Below are positions 9,495-18,924 of a DNA stretch of 64,000 bases, piece after piece. The stretch comes from Pycnococcus provasolii. Taxonomy: Eukaryota > Chlorophyta > Pseudoscourfieldiophyceae > Pseudoscourfieldiales > Pycnococcaceae. The DNA lies in assembly GCA_938743325.2 (NCBI GenBank), contig OW568883.1, positions 1 through 64,000 on the forward strand. Reading direction: 5' to 3'. The first letter of the stretch is position 1. The number at the start of each line of letters is the position of its first letter. The notes beneath the pieces are model-generated. The model was not told the origin of the DNA. It saw nothing but the letters and a program-made list of their open reading frames with translations, and did no database searches. The position numbers and the translations under genes are program-made.

Positions 9495-9848
9495 GTGTAA
9501 CAATTCTTGCTGTAACCTATATCTTAAATCTGACACCTTTGTCGTCGTGCCCAGCGTACCTAGTGCTGAGCGTGCGCACGCTTGACACCAGTGCCTAGTG
9601 TACTATGGTGACACATGCATCAGGAAACTTTTTCAGCCGAAAATCGATCGTGTTTTTTTGATGTGAATTTTCGGGTTTATTAGGATCGCAATATTTGGGT
9701 TCCGACTTCCGAGGGCGTTTTCCCCCTGTCCCCTGTTCAACGCGTCCTCTCCCTGTCGATAGTCGGGGTAACGGACGTCACGGGTGGCGACGCCGATAAC
9801 TCGCAGGCAGCAAAGCAGCACCACGCATCACACCAAAACGAAACGTCA
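9495..9848. other. Intergenic spacer
   Basis: Spacer between two same-strand genes. It includes TGTAA twice just after the upstream stop (the chlorophyte-type polyadenylation signal) and the phrase TTCGGGTTTATTAGG about 170 bp before the next start. No RNA gene seen. Confidence 0.4.
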
Positions 9849-10670
9849 ATGCCTGCCAAAGGAGATAACCCGTGGATTCTCAAGCAGTTTGGCGAGCAGG
9901 GTGGCCCAAATGGACCGACGCCGCACCCGGGATGTCGCGTTCGGCTGTTCTGCGTGCCGCAGGCTGGCATGGGTGCGTGGGCGTTCCACGGTTGGATTAA
10001 CAAGCGCGGTCTGCCCGCAGAGATCGAGGTGATGCCCGTCGAGCTTCCCGGGCGGAATTCGCGCGTCGACGAGGGGACGATCGACATGATGGACGACGTT
10101 GTAAGCCAGCTCTGCGACGCACTCTCCGACTACTTCAAGGACACTTCCATGCCTTATGTTCTTTTTGGGCACAGCATGGGTGCTTGGGTAGCTTACGAGC
10201 TCGCGTGCGAGATACGCAAGAGGGGCTTGCCCATGCCGTGCAAGCTCTATGCAAGTGGTTGCCGTTCGCCGTCTCTGTATGGCCAGGACTACGACGTGGA
10301 CCCGGTGGAGTTCTCCGACCTCAGCTACGACGAATTCTGGGAAAACTTCGAGCGACGCTACGGTGTGAACAAGGACCTGCAGAGTGACCACATACGGCGC
10401 TACGTGTATCCCACGCTGCAGGCGGACTTCAACACCATGGACAAATACGTGCCTCAGAACCTCGAACCGCTTGATATTCCTATTGAGGCGATGGGTGCGC
10501 GCGACGACAACCGCTACTCACCTGACCAGATTTCGCTCTGGGCGGAGCGCACGACTGCTGAGTTTACCGAAACGTGGTTTCCCGGAAAGCACCGCTACGT
10601 CGTCGACAACCCTGAGGAGCTTGTCGAACGTCTAGGTGTGGACGTCGTGCGGTTTATCAAGCAAGATTAA
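9849..10670 (+). CDS. Type II thioesterase (alpha/beta hydrolase)
   Basis: This family hydrolyses acyl groups from carrier proteins and usually edits polyketide or non-ribosomal peptide synthases. The 273-residue protein starts FCVPQAGMGAWAFHGW and PVELPGRNSR, both typical of GrsT/TesA-like enzymes. The nucleophile elbow FGHSMGAWVAYELA places the catalytic Ser near residue 109. GKHRY near residue 246 supplies the His, and GARDDN near 219 is a candidate for the Asp. There is no obvious targeting peptide. No synthase gene is in the window, so the partner is unknown; the family is bacterial in origin and transfer is plausible. Confidence 0.88.
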   Translation: MPAKGDNPWILKQFGEQGGPNGPTPHPGCRVRLFCVPQAGMGAWAFHGWINKRGLPAEIEVMPVELPGRNSRVDEGTIDMMDDVVSQLCDALSDYFKDTSMPYVLFGHSMGAWVAYELACEIRKRGLPMPCKLYASGCRSPSLYGQDYDVDPVEFSDLSYDEFWENFERRYGVNKDLQSDHIRRYVYPTLQADFNTMDKYVPQNLEPLDIPIEAMGARDDNRYSPDQISLWAERTTAEFTETWFPGKHRYVVDNPEELVERLGVDVVRFIKQD

Positions 10671-10719
10671 CTGGAATATTTGTTTTTGGATACAGAGAGA
10701 GAGAGAAAAAAAAACTAAA

Positions 10720-11241
10720 CTACAGCGGTTGTGCACTTGGCAGAAGTTGTGCAAACTCCTCGCGAAGCTTGTGAACAAGCTTGTGCCCGTCTCGTTGGCT
10801 CACCCACAGGTTTCCTAACGTGTCAAGTTCGTCATCATCCGCCTCGGCATCGCCGGTGGTGCCGCCGTAGTCATATCGGAACGGCCCACTCACAGGTGAC
10901 GACAACCAGAGCTGCCTGTTCGGCGTCTGCTTGTTGAGCACGAACGTCCCCTCATCATCGCCGAGGAATACCGTGAGCACGCCATCTCCGTACGTAACGT
11001 CCCCTCCATCGCAGTGGTCGTCGACGATTGCCTCCACGCGTTCTTGCAGCGCGTGTATTGTTCTGTCGGCGACGCGGTGAAACACCGACTCGTCCTCGAG
11101 TGCAGTGGAGTGCGTTGTGGCGGTGCCAAGTCGCGTGACGTGGCATAGTTGAGGTACAGCTGCAGTTGAGGCTCGTTGGCGCAAGCGCACGAGCCACCGC
11201 GCCGCCGTTGCGAAGGAGGTGAGAGAAGTGGTCGCCGCCAT
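10720..11241 (-). CDS. FXN: Frataxin, mitochondrial
   Basis: Frataxin stimulates iron-sulfur cluster assembly on the ISCU/NFS1 complex in mitochondria. The 173-residue protein begins at the ATG at 11241 (MAATTSLTSFATAARWLVRL), an Arg/Ser/Ala-rich mitochondrial-type presequence. The conserved core shows an acidic first helix, then GTFVLNKQTPNRQLWLSSP and SGPFRYDY, the family signature. A longer in-frame extension exists upstream but reads through GA-rich DNA and is unlikely to be coding. The gene is convergent with the thioesterase (49 bp between stops) and divergent from PSTK. Confidence 0.95.
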   Translation of the reverse strand: MAATTSLTSFATAARWLVRLRQRASTAAVPQLCHVTRLGTATTHSTALEDESVFHRVADRTIHALQERVEAIVDDHCDGGDVTYGDGVLTVFLGDDEGTFVLNKQTPNRQLWLSSPVSGPFRYDYGGTTGDAEADDDELDTLGNLWVSQRDGHKLVHKLREEFAQLLPSAQPL

Positions 11242-11815
11242 GGTTGGCTTGCGCCGAAAAGGGAATAATGAGGCGGGGCGTCGGAACTCCCCCAATCGAA
11301 AGCCAAAAGAAAATGGCCCTTGAGGGGATCCGTCCATGAACCATTTCCCAATCCTCTCTTCCCCGACTTCTTCCCCCCCCCCCAACTTCCCCTCCTCAAA
11401 CCTCCTCCTCTTCATGGCGGCGGCGGCGGCGGCGGAGCTCCCAACCAGTGCTGGTGGGATACGGTACTCGCTGCTCCACCGTCTACCACAACACGTGGTG
11501 CTCTAAACGTACGTGTATTGCTCGCTGCGTATGTCTCAACTCTTTACTGCGCGTTCTCCTCCCTGTTGCCAAGGACGATCTTCTCATTGCTGAACTAGTC
11601 ACGACAATGCGCCTCCGAGCAAATATTAGCTCGGAAATAGCCTAATCTTTTTTCATGTTGAAACTTTTACAATCCAACAGCTGAGGCAATAAAGGAGATG
11701 TGTGGTGGTCGTGTATGGGTGCAAAAAAGAAATGCAAGAATCAGCACACTCTAACAAACTTCCCCCCCTCATTCTCCCTCGACTCATTCAATACACAACT
11801 TTTAGAAAGCACAAC
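11242..11815. promoter_or_regulatory. Divergent promoter between frataxin and PSTK
   Basis: A 574-bp spacer with a pyrimidine tract near 11368-11400 and a GGC repeat at 11416-11435. No further gene is recognised. Confidence 0.4.
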
Positions 11816-12739
11816 ATGCAGCAGAAGCAAGAGAAAGCCCGCATTCTTGTCGTGAGCCTTTGCGGCCTACCTGCCGCGGGAAAGTCACAGGTTGCCGCGT
11901 CGCTGTGCGACCTGATACACGCCTCGACGTCTTGTGGTATGAAGTGCACGCACGTGCGTTTCGACGACTACGAGCACCTTGCCATCGCAGACGCTGGTGG
12001 GACGTTTGACCCGGCAAACTGGCACGCCGCACGCCAGCACGCGTTTGCAGCTGTTCGTGAAGCCGCCAAGGGAAACGACGAGCACAGCGCGATTATTCTC
12101 GTCGACGACGTCCTTCACCTGAGCGGCATGCGCAGGCACGTACTGCGCGTGGCGGAGTCCGTGGGTGCCGCACACGCGCAGCTTTGCATCACTTGCGACG
12201 CATCCGTTCGACATGACCGGAATCAGAAAAGAAGCGGTCTGCACCGCGTTCCTGACGAGACGCTCAGCCGTCTCGAAGCGAGCTGGGAAGATCCTACGAC
12301 CACGACGTTCGCCTTTGACCGCAAAACGGTGCGCTTGGACACCACCGAAGCACAGGCTGACGACGTTGCGGCACAGGCTTGGAGCGAGTTGCAGTCACGC
12401 TGGGGTGGCGCTGCCATTCATCCCGACGAACTTGCTCGCAGGCGTGTGTTAGCTGGCCAAGCTTCGAATGCAAAGTCGTTCGCGCACCAGGCTGACGTCA
12501 CGACGCGCGCGATGTTAGGTGCTGCTGTGCAGCGTGTTGACTCTCGCTTGCGCGGCGAGGTAGCGCGTCACCTGAACGAGGTGCGGCGGCGTGTGCTCGA
12601 GAGTGCGAACCGCGTGTACAGCGTGTGCTGTCCCGATGCTGATGAAGCTTGGGCGGTGGCGCTGTCGTTTGCCGACGAGTGTGACGAACAGACGAAGCGG
12701 CGGCTGCAGCCGGGGGAGGGGGAACCTGACATTCAGTAA
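11816..12739 (+). CDS. PSTK: O-phosphoseryl-tRNA(Sec) kinase
   Basis: PSTK phosphorylates Ser-tRNA(Sec), the step before SepSecS makes selenocysteinyl-tRNA. The protein has 307 residues from the ATG at 11816 (context ACAACATGC). A P-loop GLPAAGKS lies at about residues 16-23. The nucleotide-kinase fold continues with RFDDYEHLA and VDDVLHLSGMRRHV, then DRNQKRSGLHRVPDE, a basic lid-like segment typical of the family. The C-terminal about 100 residues are helical and would form the tRNA-binding domain. Presence of PSTK implies selenocysteine use, which agrees with the UGA-containing deiodinase-like gene near 51 kb. A less specific P-loop kinase such as Kti12 is the alternative. Confidence 0.8.
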   Translation: MQQKQEKARILVVSLCGLPAAGKSQVAASLCDLIHASTSCGMKCTHVRFDDYEHLAIADAGGTFDPANWHAARQHAFAAVREAAKGNDEHSAIILVDDVLHLSGMRRHVLRVAESVGAAHAQLCITCDASVRHDRNQKRSGLHRVPDETLSRLEASWEDPTTTTFAFDRKTVRLDTTEAQADDVAAQAWSELQSRWGGAAIHPDELARRRVLAGQASNAKSFAHQADVTTRAMLGAAVQRVDSRLRGEVARHLNEVRRRVLESANRVYSVCCPDADEAWAVALSFADECDEQTKRRLQPGEGEPDIQ

Positions 12740-12900
12740 TTATTCGGGGATTGCTCTCTGATTTCTTGGATTTTCTGAAACCCCCAAGTACCTGTTCATG
12801 GGGACAAAAGTCAATCCCAAACCATATCGTCTTTCCATCTTTTTCCTCCCCTTTCCTGCCGTGCTCCCCCCCCTCTCTCCATCCCTCAAAATCTATCCAA

Positions 12901-13595
12901 CCATGCCCATGCTCACCAACACGCGTGCGCCCGTCTCCTCGCGCAGCTTTGGACGCATCTCCGGGCTCGGACTCCGCCCGGCGGCCGCACGCACCGCCGT
13001 GCGCCGCGCCGCCCCCGTGCGAGCTGCCGCGGACGAGAAGTCGACGGTGATCCAGCCGCTGAACGGCGACCCCTTCATCGGCATGCTCGAGACGCCCATC
13101 ACGTCGACGCCCGCCGTTGCGTACTTCCTGTCGAACCTTCCCGCGTACCGCGTTGCGGTGTCGCCGCTTCTGCGCGGAACGGAGGTTGGCCTCGCGCACG
13201 GCTTCTTCCTCACCGGGCCTTTCATCAAGCTTGGACCTCTTCGCGCGACGGAGTTTGCCGAGCTCGCGGGGTGTCTTTCTGGCGCGGGAGTGGTGCTGAT
13301 CCTTTCTTTGTGCCTGACTGTGTACGGCATGGCGTCGTTCCAGCTCGACACGGACGGCGTCACGGAGACGAAGACGCTCAGCGGCCGCGCCATCGCGAAG
13401 GACCCGCTGCAGAGCTCTGAGGGCTTCGCACAGTTCGCGGCCGGCTGGACCGTCGGTGGACTGTCGGGCGTCATCTTCAGCTACATCCTCACGCAGACGC
13501 TGCCGTACTACTCGTAGACGCGCGGCGTTTGCCTCAGCAGGGTAGGTGTGCGGGTGCTTGTTCTTGTTTCTTTTGTTTTTTCCCTCTTCGGTAAC
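12901..13595 (+). repeat. psaL inverted repeat, left arm
   Basis: About 695 bp that recur in opposite orientation at 18925-19618. Homology begins two bases before the psaL start codon, covers the whole coding region and continues about 80 bp into the 3' flank, where small indels appear. The 5' flanks of the two copies are unrelated. Confidence 0.93.
12903..13517 (+). CDS. psaL: Photosystem I subunit XI (PsaL), copy 1
   Basis: PsaL is a thylakoid membrane subunit of photosystem I involved in trimerisation or docking of light-harvesting proteins and PsaI/PsaH. The 204-residue precursor has an Arg/Ser/Ala-rich transit peptide to about residue 42. The mature part starts VIQPLNGDPFIGMLETPI, a signature of PsaL, then LSNLPAYR, GLAHGFFLTGPF and two or three hydrophobic helices (LAGCLSGAGVVLILSLCL, VGGLSGVIFSYIL). 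The protein is identical to copy 2; only two coding differences, both third-position C/T at 13151 and 13190, separate them. A pyrimidine-rich leader precedes the ATG. Confidence 0.97.
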   Translation: MPMLTNTRAPVSSRSFGRISGLGLRPAAARTAVRRAAPVRAAADEKSTVIQPLNGDPFIGMLETPITSTPAVAYFLSNLPAYRVAVSPLLRGTEVGLAHGFFLTGPFIKLGPLRATEFAELAGCLSGAGVVLILSLCLTVYGMASFQLDTDGVTETKTLSGRAIAKDPLQSSEGFAQFAAGWTVGGLSGVIFSYILTQTLPYYS

Positions 13596-13833
13596 CACGA
13601 CGGAAGCACGAAAACAAGTACAGAAAGGTCGCACACACGCCATCGTAGTACTCAGTCGAAGCATTTAGGGTTTTATCGAACCCGACTGCCCGAATAATGG
13701 GAGGTTTTGAATTTCCCTCCCCTTCTTCTCCCGGCTTTGGATTCCGCCCCTCCGCACCCCTCCATAGAAGAGCTGTGAGCTGTGGAGTGCACGCGACGGC
13801 GACGACGACGCCGACGCCCACCCACTGACGACG
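13518..13833. other. Spacer between psaL copy 1 and the TDP2-like gene
   Basis: The first about 78 bp belong to the psaL inverted repeat. TTTAGGGTTTT at 13664-13674 is a telobox-like motif about 160 bp before the next start. No gene seen. Confidence 0.5.
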
Positions 13834-15300
13834 ATGCGCCTCGCCACGTGGAACGTGTACAGCGGCGCGCTCTGCCAACCGCGCCTGCTCGCACTCCAGG
13901 AGCAAATTCTGCACATGACGTGCCCAACCGAGTCGTCGTCGTCGTCGTCAGCGTCACCTGCGAGTCAAGGGGTCGACGTGTGCTGCCTGCAGGAAGTCAC
14001 CGCAGCCGCGTGGGCAGCGTGGCGCAGACTCAAGGAGACGTTCCCATATCACGTCACATCCAAGCAGTCGTGCGAATCCTCGTCCGCCGACTTCTTCACG
14101 GCGATTTTATCCAAATACCCGCTGCAAGACGTGAAGTACGTCGAGTTCAGGAACAGCCCGCAGGAACGAGGGCTCCTGCTAGCGACGGTCGTTCCAGGAG
14201 GCGAACGAGTGCACGACGAAGGAGACGGTGCGTGTCGACGACGACGCAGGAGAGCAATGTCGGCACCGCCATTCGTCGTCGCAACCACGCACCTCGAAAG
14301 CCCCCTAGGCGTGCGTGGAAACAACGCGGATAGAAGGGAGGAACAGCTCAGGTTCAGCTTGCGCGAAATCAGCAAACAGCTGGAATCACACACGATTGCC
14401 ACATGCCTGCTGCTTGGTGACCTGAACTGGCACCCTCACCTGCACGAGCCGCTTGACGACGTTCTTGGTACTGTCTCGCATAACGACGGCTCGCAGCAGG
14501 TGCAGATGCAGCCACCCAGGTCGGCGTCTGGACGCGGCAGGCGAACAAGACGGCGCATCTCCGCCGACTCGACATCGTCCGAGAGCCACTGGCAAGCTGA
14601 CGGCGGCAGTGCTGGCACCATCGCCTGGCGAGACGGATGGAGCATGCTCGGACGCGGCGAGGAGGGTGGTGCGACCTATGACAGCGCGAGATGTGCGACG
14701 TGCGGAGACGACAAGCCTGGACAGAGTCGTCTAGATCGCGTGGTTATCGGGCGACGACGACACAATGCCGCAGTGCCGGGAACGTCGAGGATGGCTGAGG
14801 CGACACCGACGTCGAGGCTCGCCTTGCGCCTCACACAGTCGAGAATGGACGACGGCGGCGCAGGCGGCGGCGGCGGCGGCGACGAAGAAGAAGAAGAAGA
14901 AGAAGACTACCTGCTCGTGGGCGCTTGGCTGTTCGGCGCACCTCTGTGCTCGAAAGTGGGATACTACAGCGCATGGAGTCTACCTCCACCCGAGCAGCTG
15001 TCGTGGCTGTACGAAACGACTGGAGATCGTGCGCCGCCATGGAACGATGAGGCAAAGGAACAGGACGTGGACAGGACGCCGACGCCAGAGCTTGCCTCAC
15101 CATCGGCGCCCGCGCAGGCTTCGCCCTCGGACAATGCTTTCATCGCGGCAAGCGATGACGGCGATGACGGAGGACTGCCGACAACACCCTGTACGCCATC
15201 GACGCCGCCCGTTAGCGCGGCGAATGTGGTCAATGCCAGAAGACGCGCATTCTGTCCCTCGGACCATTATGGAATTCTTCTGGAACTGCACGCACTGTAG
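13834..15300 (+). CDS. TDP2-like endonuclease/exonuclease/phosphatase-family phosphodiesterase
   Basis: TDP2 removes 5'-tyrosyl topoisomerase II adducts from DNA. The 488-residue protein carries the metal-dependent family motifs in order: TWNV (residues 4-7), CLQEV (near 52), THLES (near 152), LLLGDLNW (near 193), RLDRVV (near 300) and PSDHYG near the end. This order and the LQE/GD-N/SDH set match TDP2. Low-complexity insertions (poly-Ser near 35, Gly/Glu runs near 345) are encoded by microsatellites. No targeting peptide is obvious. A different member of the superfamily, such as a deadenylase, cannot be excluded. Confidence 0.75.
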   Translation: MRLATWNVYSGALCQPRLLALQEQILHMTCPTESSSSSSASPASQGVDVCCLQEVTAAAWAAWRRLKETFPYHVTSKQSCESSSADFFTAILSKYPLQDVKYVEFRNSPQERGLLLATVVPGGERVHDEGDGACRRRRRRAMSAPPFVVATTHLESPLGVRGNNADRREEQLRFSLREISKQLESHTIATCLLLGDLNWHPHLHEPLDDVLGTVSHNDGSQQVQMQPPRSASGRGRRTRRRISADSTSSESHWQADGGSAGTIAWRDGWSMLGRGEEGGATYDSARCATCGDDKPGQSRLDRVVIGRRRHNAAVPGTSRMAEATPTSRLALRLTQSRMDDGGAGGGGGGDEEEEEEEDYLLVGAWLFGAPLCSKVGYYSAWSLPPPEQLSWLYETTGDRAPPWNDEAKEQDVDRTPTPELASPSAPAQASPSDNAFIAASDDGDDGGLPTTPCTPSTPPVSAANVVNARRRAFCPSDHYGILLELHAL

Positions 15301-15450
15301 TAACTTATAGATTTTCTATTTCTGTCGAACGCAACACCTCGTCTAACTCTAGTTCGGCGATATCTTCACGCACGCCCTCCTGAATGTGCTCTGGCATGAC
15401 GACGCCCTAAAGTTTCGTTGCCTTTGAAAAAGAAACAAGACCGTCTTCAG

Positions 15451-17895
15451 TTACAGATACGCCTCTCTCAAGAATCGCGCGGATGTGCGGCTCAGAAGCT
15501 TCGAGCTGAGTTCGGGAAGCAGCTCCACGGCAAGCGACGGAATCGCCGGAAGCACAACCTCCGCCAAGTAAGTCTGCTGCTCCTGCGCCCCACTGTCCGA
15601 CGGTGCGCCGTCCGACCGTGGCGGCGCATTCAATTTTCCTCCGAGAAAGCGGAGCACCTTCTCGGCATTTCTCAAGATGAGCTCATCCTCCTCCGTGAGC
15701 GTTGGCGCTAGTGCGATTGAACTCTGCTTTGCTCCAGGAAGAAGCATGGGAATGCGAACATTGTTTAGTCCTAGCGTGATCAGTCCAAGGTTAGCCGTGT
15801 AGCGCGCGTACGCATCGAGGCCCTTCGCCGCCTCGTCCAGCAGAAGTTCGCGGAACAGTGCACCGCGATCGCTCAGCACAAAGGCTAGAGCATCGCCATA
15901 CGCTGGCCTACCTACAGCAGTTCGCGTCGACGTTGGTGCGGGTAGAGAAGAGGCTGGGCCAGCTGTCAGCGACGACGAAGACGACGGCAGCTGCGAGGAA
16001 GGGAGGGAGGAGCCTGAGGCGATTGTATTATTTGTGCTAGAGCCCTGCGGAAGGCCGAAGCTCGCGACGTCCTGAAAGTTCTCCAGAGCGACGAGAAGGT
16101 CGATGATGCGCTCGGCGTCGAACACGCCGCTCTTGCCGTAAACGAGGTAACGCAGCGCTTCGCGCATGCGAGGTGTGTCATCCGTCAGCAGCTTCTGCGC
16201 AATGTACGGGTACGCCTCGTCGACGAGAGCAAACTTCGGGTTCGCCTTCAGCGCAATTCCCTCGAGAACGCCAATGGATCGGATGATGAGAGCAAACACC
16301 GGCGGGATGCGAAATGGGAAGTCGAACGTGATCTGCGCGAGGTCTGCGGCAAGCTCCTGGAAGTTGATCGCTTTCGCACCGCCGCCTTCGAGTGCTTGGT
16401 CGAAGACATTCGAGAGCGCGGGGAGGATCGGCCTGAGATCCGTTCCCTCGGGAATGAATTCCAGCGTGACAAAGTCGTCGAGAATCGCCTCGTAGTCGCG
16501 CTGGATCAGGTGCGCAATCGCCTCGATCATGCCGTACTTGAAGTCGTCGTCCACGGTTGTCATCAGGCCATAGTCAATCACCGCAAGGCGTCCCTCCGGC
16601 GTGCGGATGAGGTTTCCCGGATGCGGGTCGCTGTGGAAGTGTCCCGTGTCCAGCAGCTGCGTGAGAAAGCACACGACGCCGACGTTGACGAGATCGCCGA
16701 CATCGCCCGCTTCGCTTCTCGACAGCTTTTCCCCCTCAATCCAGCTGCACGTGAGAACTTGTCGCGACGTGTACTTCATGTATGTTCGCGGAACCACCAC
16801 CTGCGGCAATTCCGCCGCCATGTCCGCGACGAAACGCTCGCCGTTGAGCCCTTCATTGACGTAGTCGAGTTCCTCGAAGAAGCTCCGTGCCCACTCGTCC
16901 AACAACGCGACGAGGTCTGTTCCTGTCGTGTCGTCGTCGTCGTCGTCACCTTGTCCTGAATCAGACGACGCACGGAGCAGCATGCCAAGGCGTCGGAGCA
17001 AGTACAGGTCGATGCTGACAGTCTCGCGCACGAACGGTCGCTGCACCTTCACGGCAACGACGTCGCCATTCTCCTTGAGAACACCCTTGTAGACTTGGCC
17101 AAGGGAAGCTGCGGCGATGGGAGACGGCGTGAGTTCGCTGTAAACTTCGTTCCAGTTGTCGACGCCAAGTTCGGAACACAGAATGGACATGGCAAGGTCG
17201 TTGTCATATGACGGCACCTTGTCGCAGAGCTGCTGAAGTTCAACCATGGCTGAAGGCGATAGCAAGTCAGGACGAATGGAAAGTGCCTGCAGGAGCTTGA
17301 TGTATGCAGGCCCCAGCGAGGTTGCGATGTTCCTCAGCTCTGCAGCGAGCTGTGCGTCGTTTGCTTCGAGTTGGCCCGTGACTGCGGACGCGATGAGCTT
17401 CGCGAGAAACGGCGAAGACTTGGCAAAGATCTGCGTCACTCGCTTCACGACGGCGACTGGCCTGAGACTCCAGTAGTCCGCGATTGCTTCCGGGTCGTAG
17501 ACGAGCGGGAGTTCTCCCACTTCTCCGTACGACGCTGAGTTTGTTGACGACGCCAGGTTTGGCGAGCTTCCCCTCGCGTCCATCCACTCGACGGTTGTGT
17601 CGGAGGCTGCGAAGTCGTCGTCGTTAAGGTTCGCGCCTCTGAGCGACTGCATGATGGCGCTGAATTCCGAATCTGCGGAATCCGCGGAGGGCCCTGGAGG
17701 GCCCCCTGTAGACGCCGTATCATTATTACTAACAAGAGTCGAAGTTGACGTCGACGTTTCCGTTGTAGAGACCGCCTTCAAAGGTACGACTACGGATGAG
17801 GGGGAGGTGCGAAGGTGCGCACGCGAGTGAGCACACCGCGCAGTGAAGGCGTGTATCCTCGTGTGAGGGAGCGCAGCACGAGAGGCTGTGGCCAT
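15451..17895 (-). CDS. ABC1K/UbiB-family atypical kinase, probably plastid
   Basis: ABC1K proteins sit on plastoglobules or mitochondrial membranes and regulate prenylquinone metabolism. The 814-residue protein has a transit-like N-terminus (about 40 residues). The kinase-like domain shows SLGPAYIKLLQALSIRPDLL, the Ala-rich loop AAASLGQVYKG, the lysine of VAVKVQRP, FFEELDY, HSDPHPGN and VIDYGLM. The layout matches plastid ABC1K1/ABC1K3. The signature normally written KxGQ reads KLLQ here, with Gly replaced by Leu (bases about 17297-17308). A C-terminal extension of about 250 residues follows. The gene is convergent with the TDP2-like gene. Confidence 0.9.
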   Translation of the reverse strand: MATASRAALPHTRIHAFTARCAHSRAHLRTSPSSVVVPLKAVSTTETSTSTSTLVSNNDTASTGGPPGPSADSADSEFSAIMQSLRGANLNDDDFAASDTTVEWMDARGSSPNLASSTNSASYGEVGELPLVYDPEAIADYWSLRPVAVVKRVTQIFAKSSPFLAKLIASAVTGQLEANDAQLAAELRNIATSLGPAYIKLLQALSIRPDLLSPSAMVELQQLCDKVPSYDNDLAMSILCSELGVDNWNEVYSELTPSPIAAASLGQVYKGVLKENGDVVAVKVQRPFVRETVSIDLYLLRRLGMLLRASSDSGQGDDDDDDTTGTDLVALLDEWARSFFEELDYVNEGLNGERFVADMAAELPQVVVPRTYMKYTSRQVLTCSWIEGEKLSRSEAGDVGDLVNVGVVCFLTQLLDTGHFHSDPHPGNLIRTPEGRLAVIDYGLMTTVDDDFKYGMIEAIAHLIQRDYEAILDDFVTLEFIPEGTDLRPILPALSNVFDQALEGGGAKAINFQELAADLAQITFDFPFRIPPVFALIIRSIGVLEGIALKANPKFALVDEAYPYIAQKLLTDDTPRMREALRYLVYGKSGVFDAERIIDLLVALENFQDVASFGLPQGSSTNNTIASGSSLPSSQLPSSSSSLTAGPASSLPAPTSTRTAVGRPAYGDALAFVLSDRGALFRELLLDEAAKGLDAYARYTANLGLITLGLNNVRIPMLLPGAKQSSIALAPTLTEEDELILRNAEKVLRFLGGKLNAPPRSDGAPSDSGAQEQQTYLAEVVLPAIPSLAVELLPELSSKLLSRTSARFLREAYL

Positions 17896-18124
17896 GGCGA
17901 GTTTAGCCGATAATGAAACGGGGAAGGACGGGAGGACGGGAGGGAGGGAGAGGGGGGGACGAATCCGGGACGAACGTATGGCTCACAGAACGCCTCGAGG
18001 GAAGGTGCGCCTAAGACGGATCCCCGGATGCACTGGAAAATGCACTCGCCTCCGCCTTCCCTCCCGCGCCCCCCCTGGTCCTGGTCGTGGTCCTTGACCC
18101 TCCCCCCTCCACTGGACTCCCAAC

Positions 18125-18880
18125 ATGTTCGGCGCGCACGACGTCAACGCCTCGAAGAAGGCGCCCGTGCCGCCCGTGCCTGACGTCGACGCGAAACGGG
18201 CGAACGCGCAAACGCGGGTCGTGCTCGCGCTCGTCGCCGCGGCCCTGCTCGCGGCACTTGCCCTGCTCACGCCCAAACACGCAAGCAAGGTGGCGGCGAA
18301 GCTTGGCGTGTCACACCCGCTCGGTGTCAAGAGCTGGTCGGAGCAAGCGCCCGCGCACGTCGACCCGTTCGACGTCGACGCAGGTAAGTGGGATAAGAAG
18401 GAAGCGGAGAACGGACAAATCATGAACGGACGCCGATTTAAGGTGGGCGATGAGGACATCACGGAGAGCACGTTCAAGCGACAGGGACGTGAGAACAACT
18501 TCGGAAGTGACCTTCTGTCGCGTGTCGCGGAGACGGAGCAGAGATTCCAACCGATGAAGGGAAATCCGGTCGCCACCGGACCGGACACGAAACTTCTCGT
18601 CAAGGCGGCTGATGTTAGCACAGTCGGATATAACTGCCCGAGGAACATTGGAACGCACTGCACGGGTGCAGCAGGTCGTCACGCCAACTGGCATATTAAG
18701 CTCGGGTGTGAAAACGTTCGTATCTACTGCATCTTTGACAAAACTGGTGCACTGGTGGAGCGCACCAAATGTGGTATGGTTTACCCTGAACCTTCCGTGC
18801 ACTGTGGCACCGCGACCACGCAAGGTTCAACGAGAAGAAGGACCTGGCGGCGCAAGTTGCTTCGCGAGTATGCTGTGTAA
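18125..18880 (+). CDS. Unknown single-pass membrane protein
   Basis: The 251-residue protein has no family I recognise. A short cytoplasmic N-terminus is followed by one hydrophobic segment (VVLALVAAALLAALALL, about residues 32-48), consistent with a type II membrane protein or a signal anchor. The rest is polar. The C-terminal part carries spaced cysteines (YNCPR, GTHCTG, LGCENVRIYC, TKCGM, VHCG) compatible with a disulfide-bonded lumenal domain, then an Arg-rich tail. It is divergent from the ABC1K gene, 229 bp between starts, and lies between the two psaL copies. Confidence 0.65.
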   Translation: MFGAHDVNASKKAPVPPVPDVDAKRANAQTRVVLALVAAALLAALALLTPKHASKVAAKLGVSHPLGVKSWSEQAPAHVDPFDVDAGKWDKKEAENGQIMNGRRFKVGDEDITESTFKRQGRENNFGSDLLSRVAETEQRFQPMKGNPVATGPDTKLLVKAADVSTVGYNCPRNIGTHCTGAAGRHANWHIKLGCENVRIYCIFDKTGALVERTKCGMVYPEPSVHCGTATTQGSTRRRTWRRKLLREYAV

Positions 18881-18924
18881 CCTTTTGATACTTGATTTGA
18901 AAAATCGTGCGTCGTTCGTGCGTC

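Noticed and set aside
12498-13664. 388-codon antisense frame over psaL copy 1, with a 349-codon counterpart over copy 2
   Set aside because: Exact shadow of psaL on the opposite strand, kept open by high GC content; Arg/Glu-rich with no motif.
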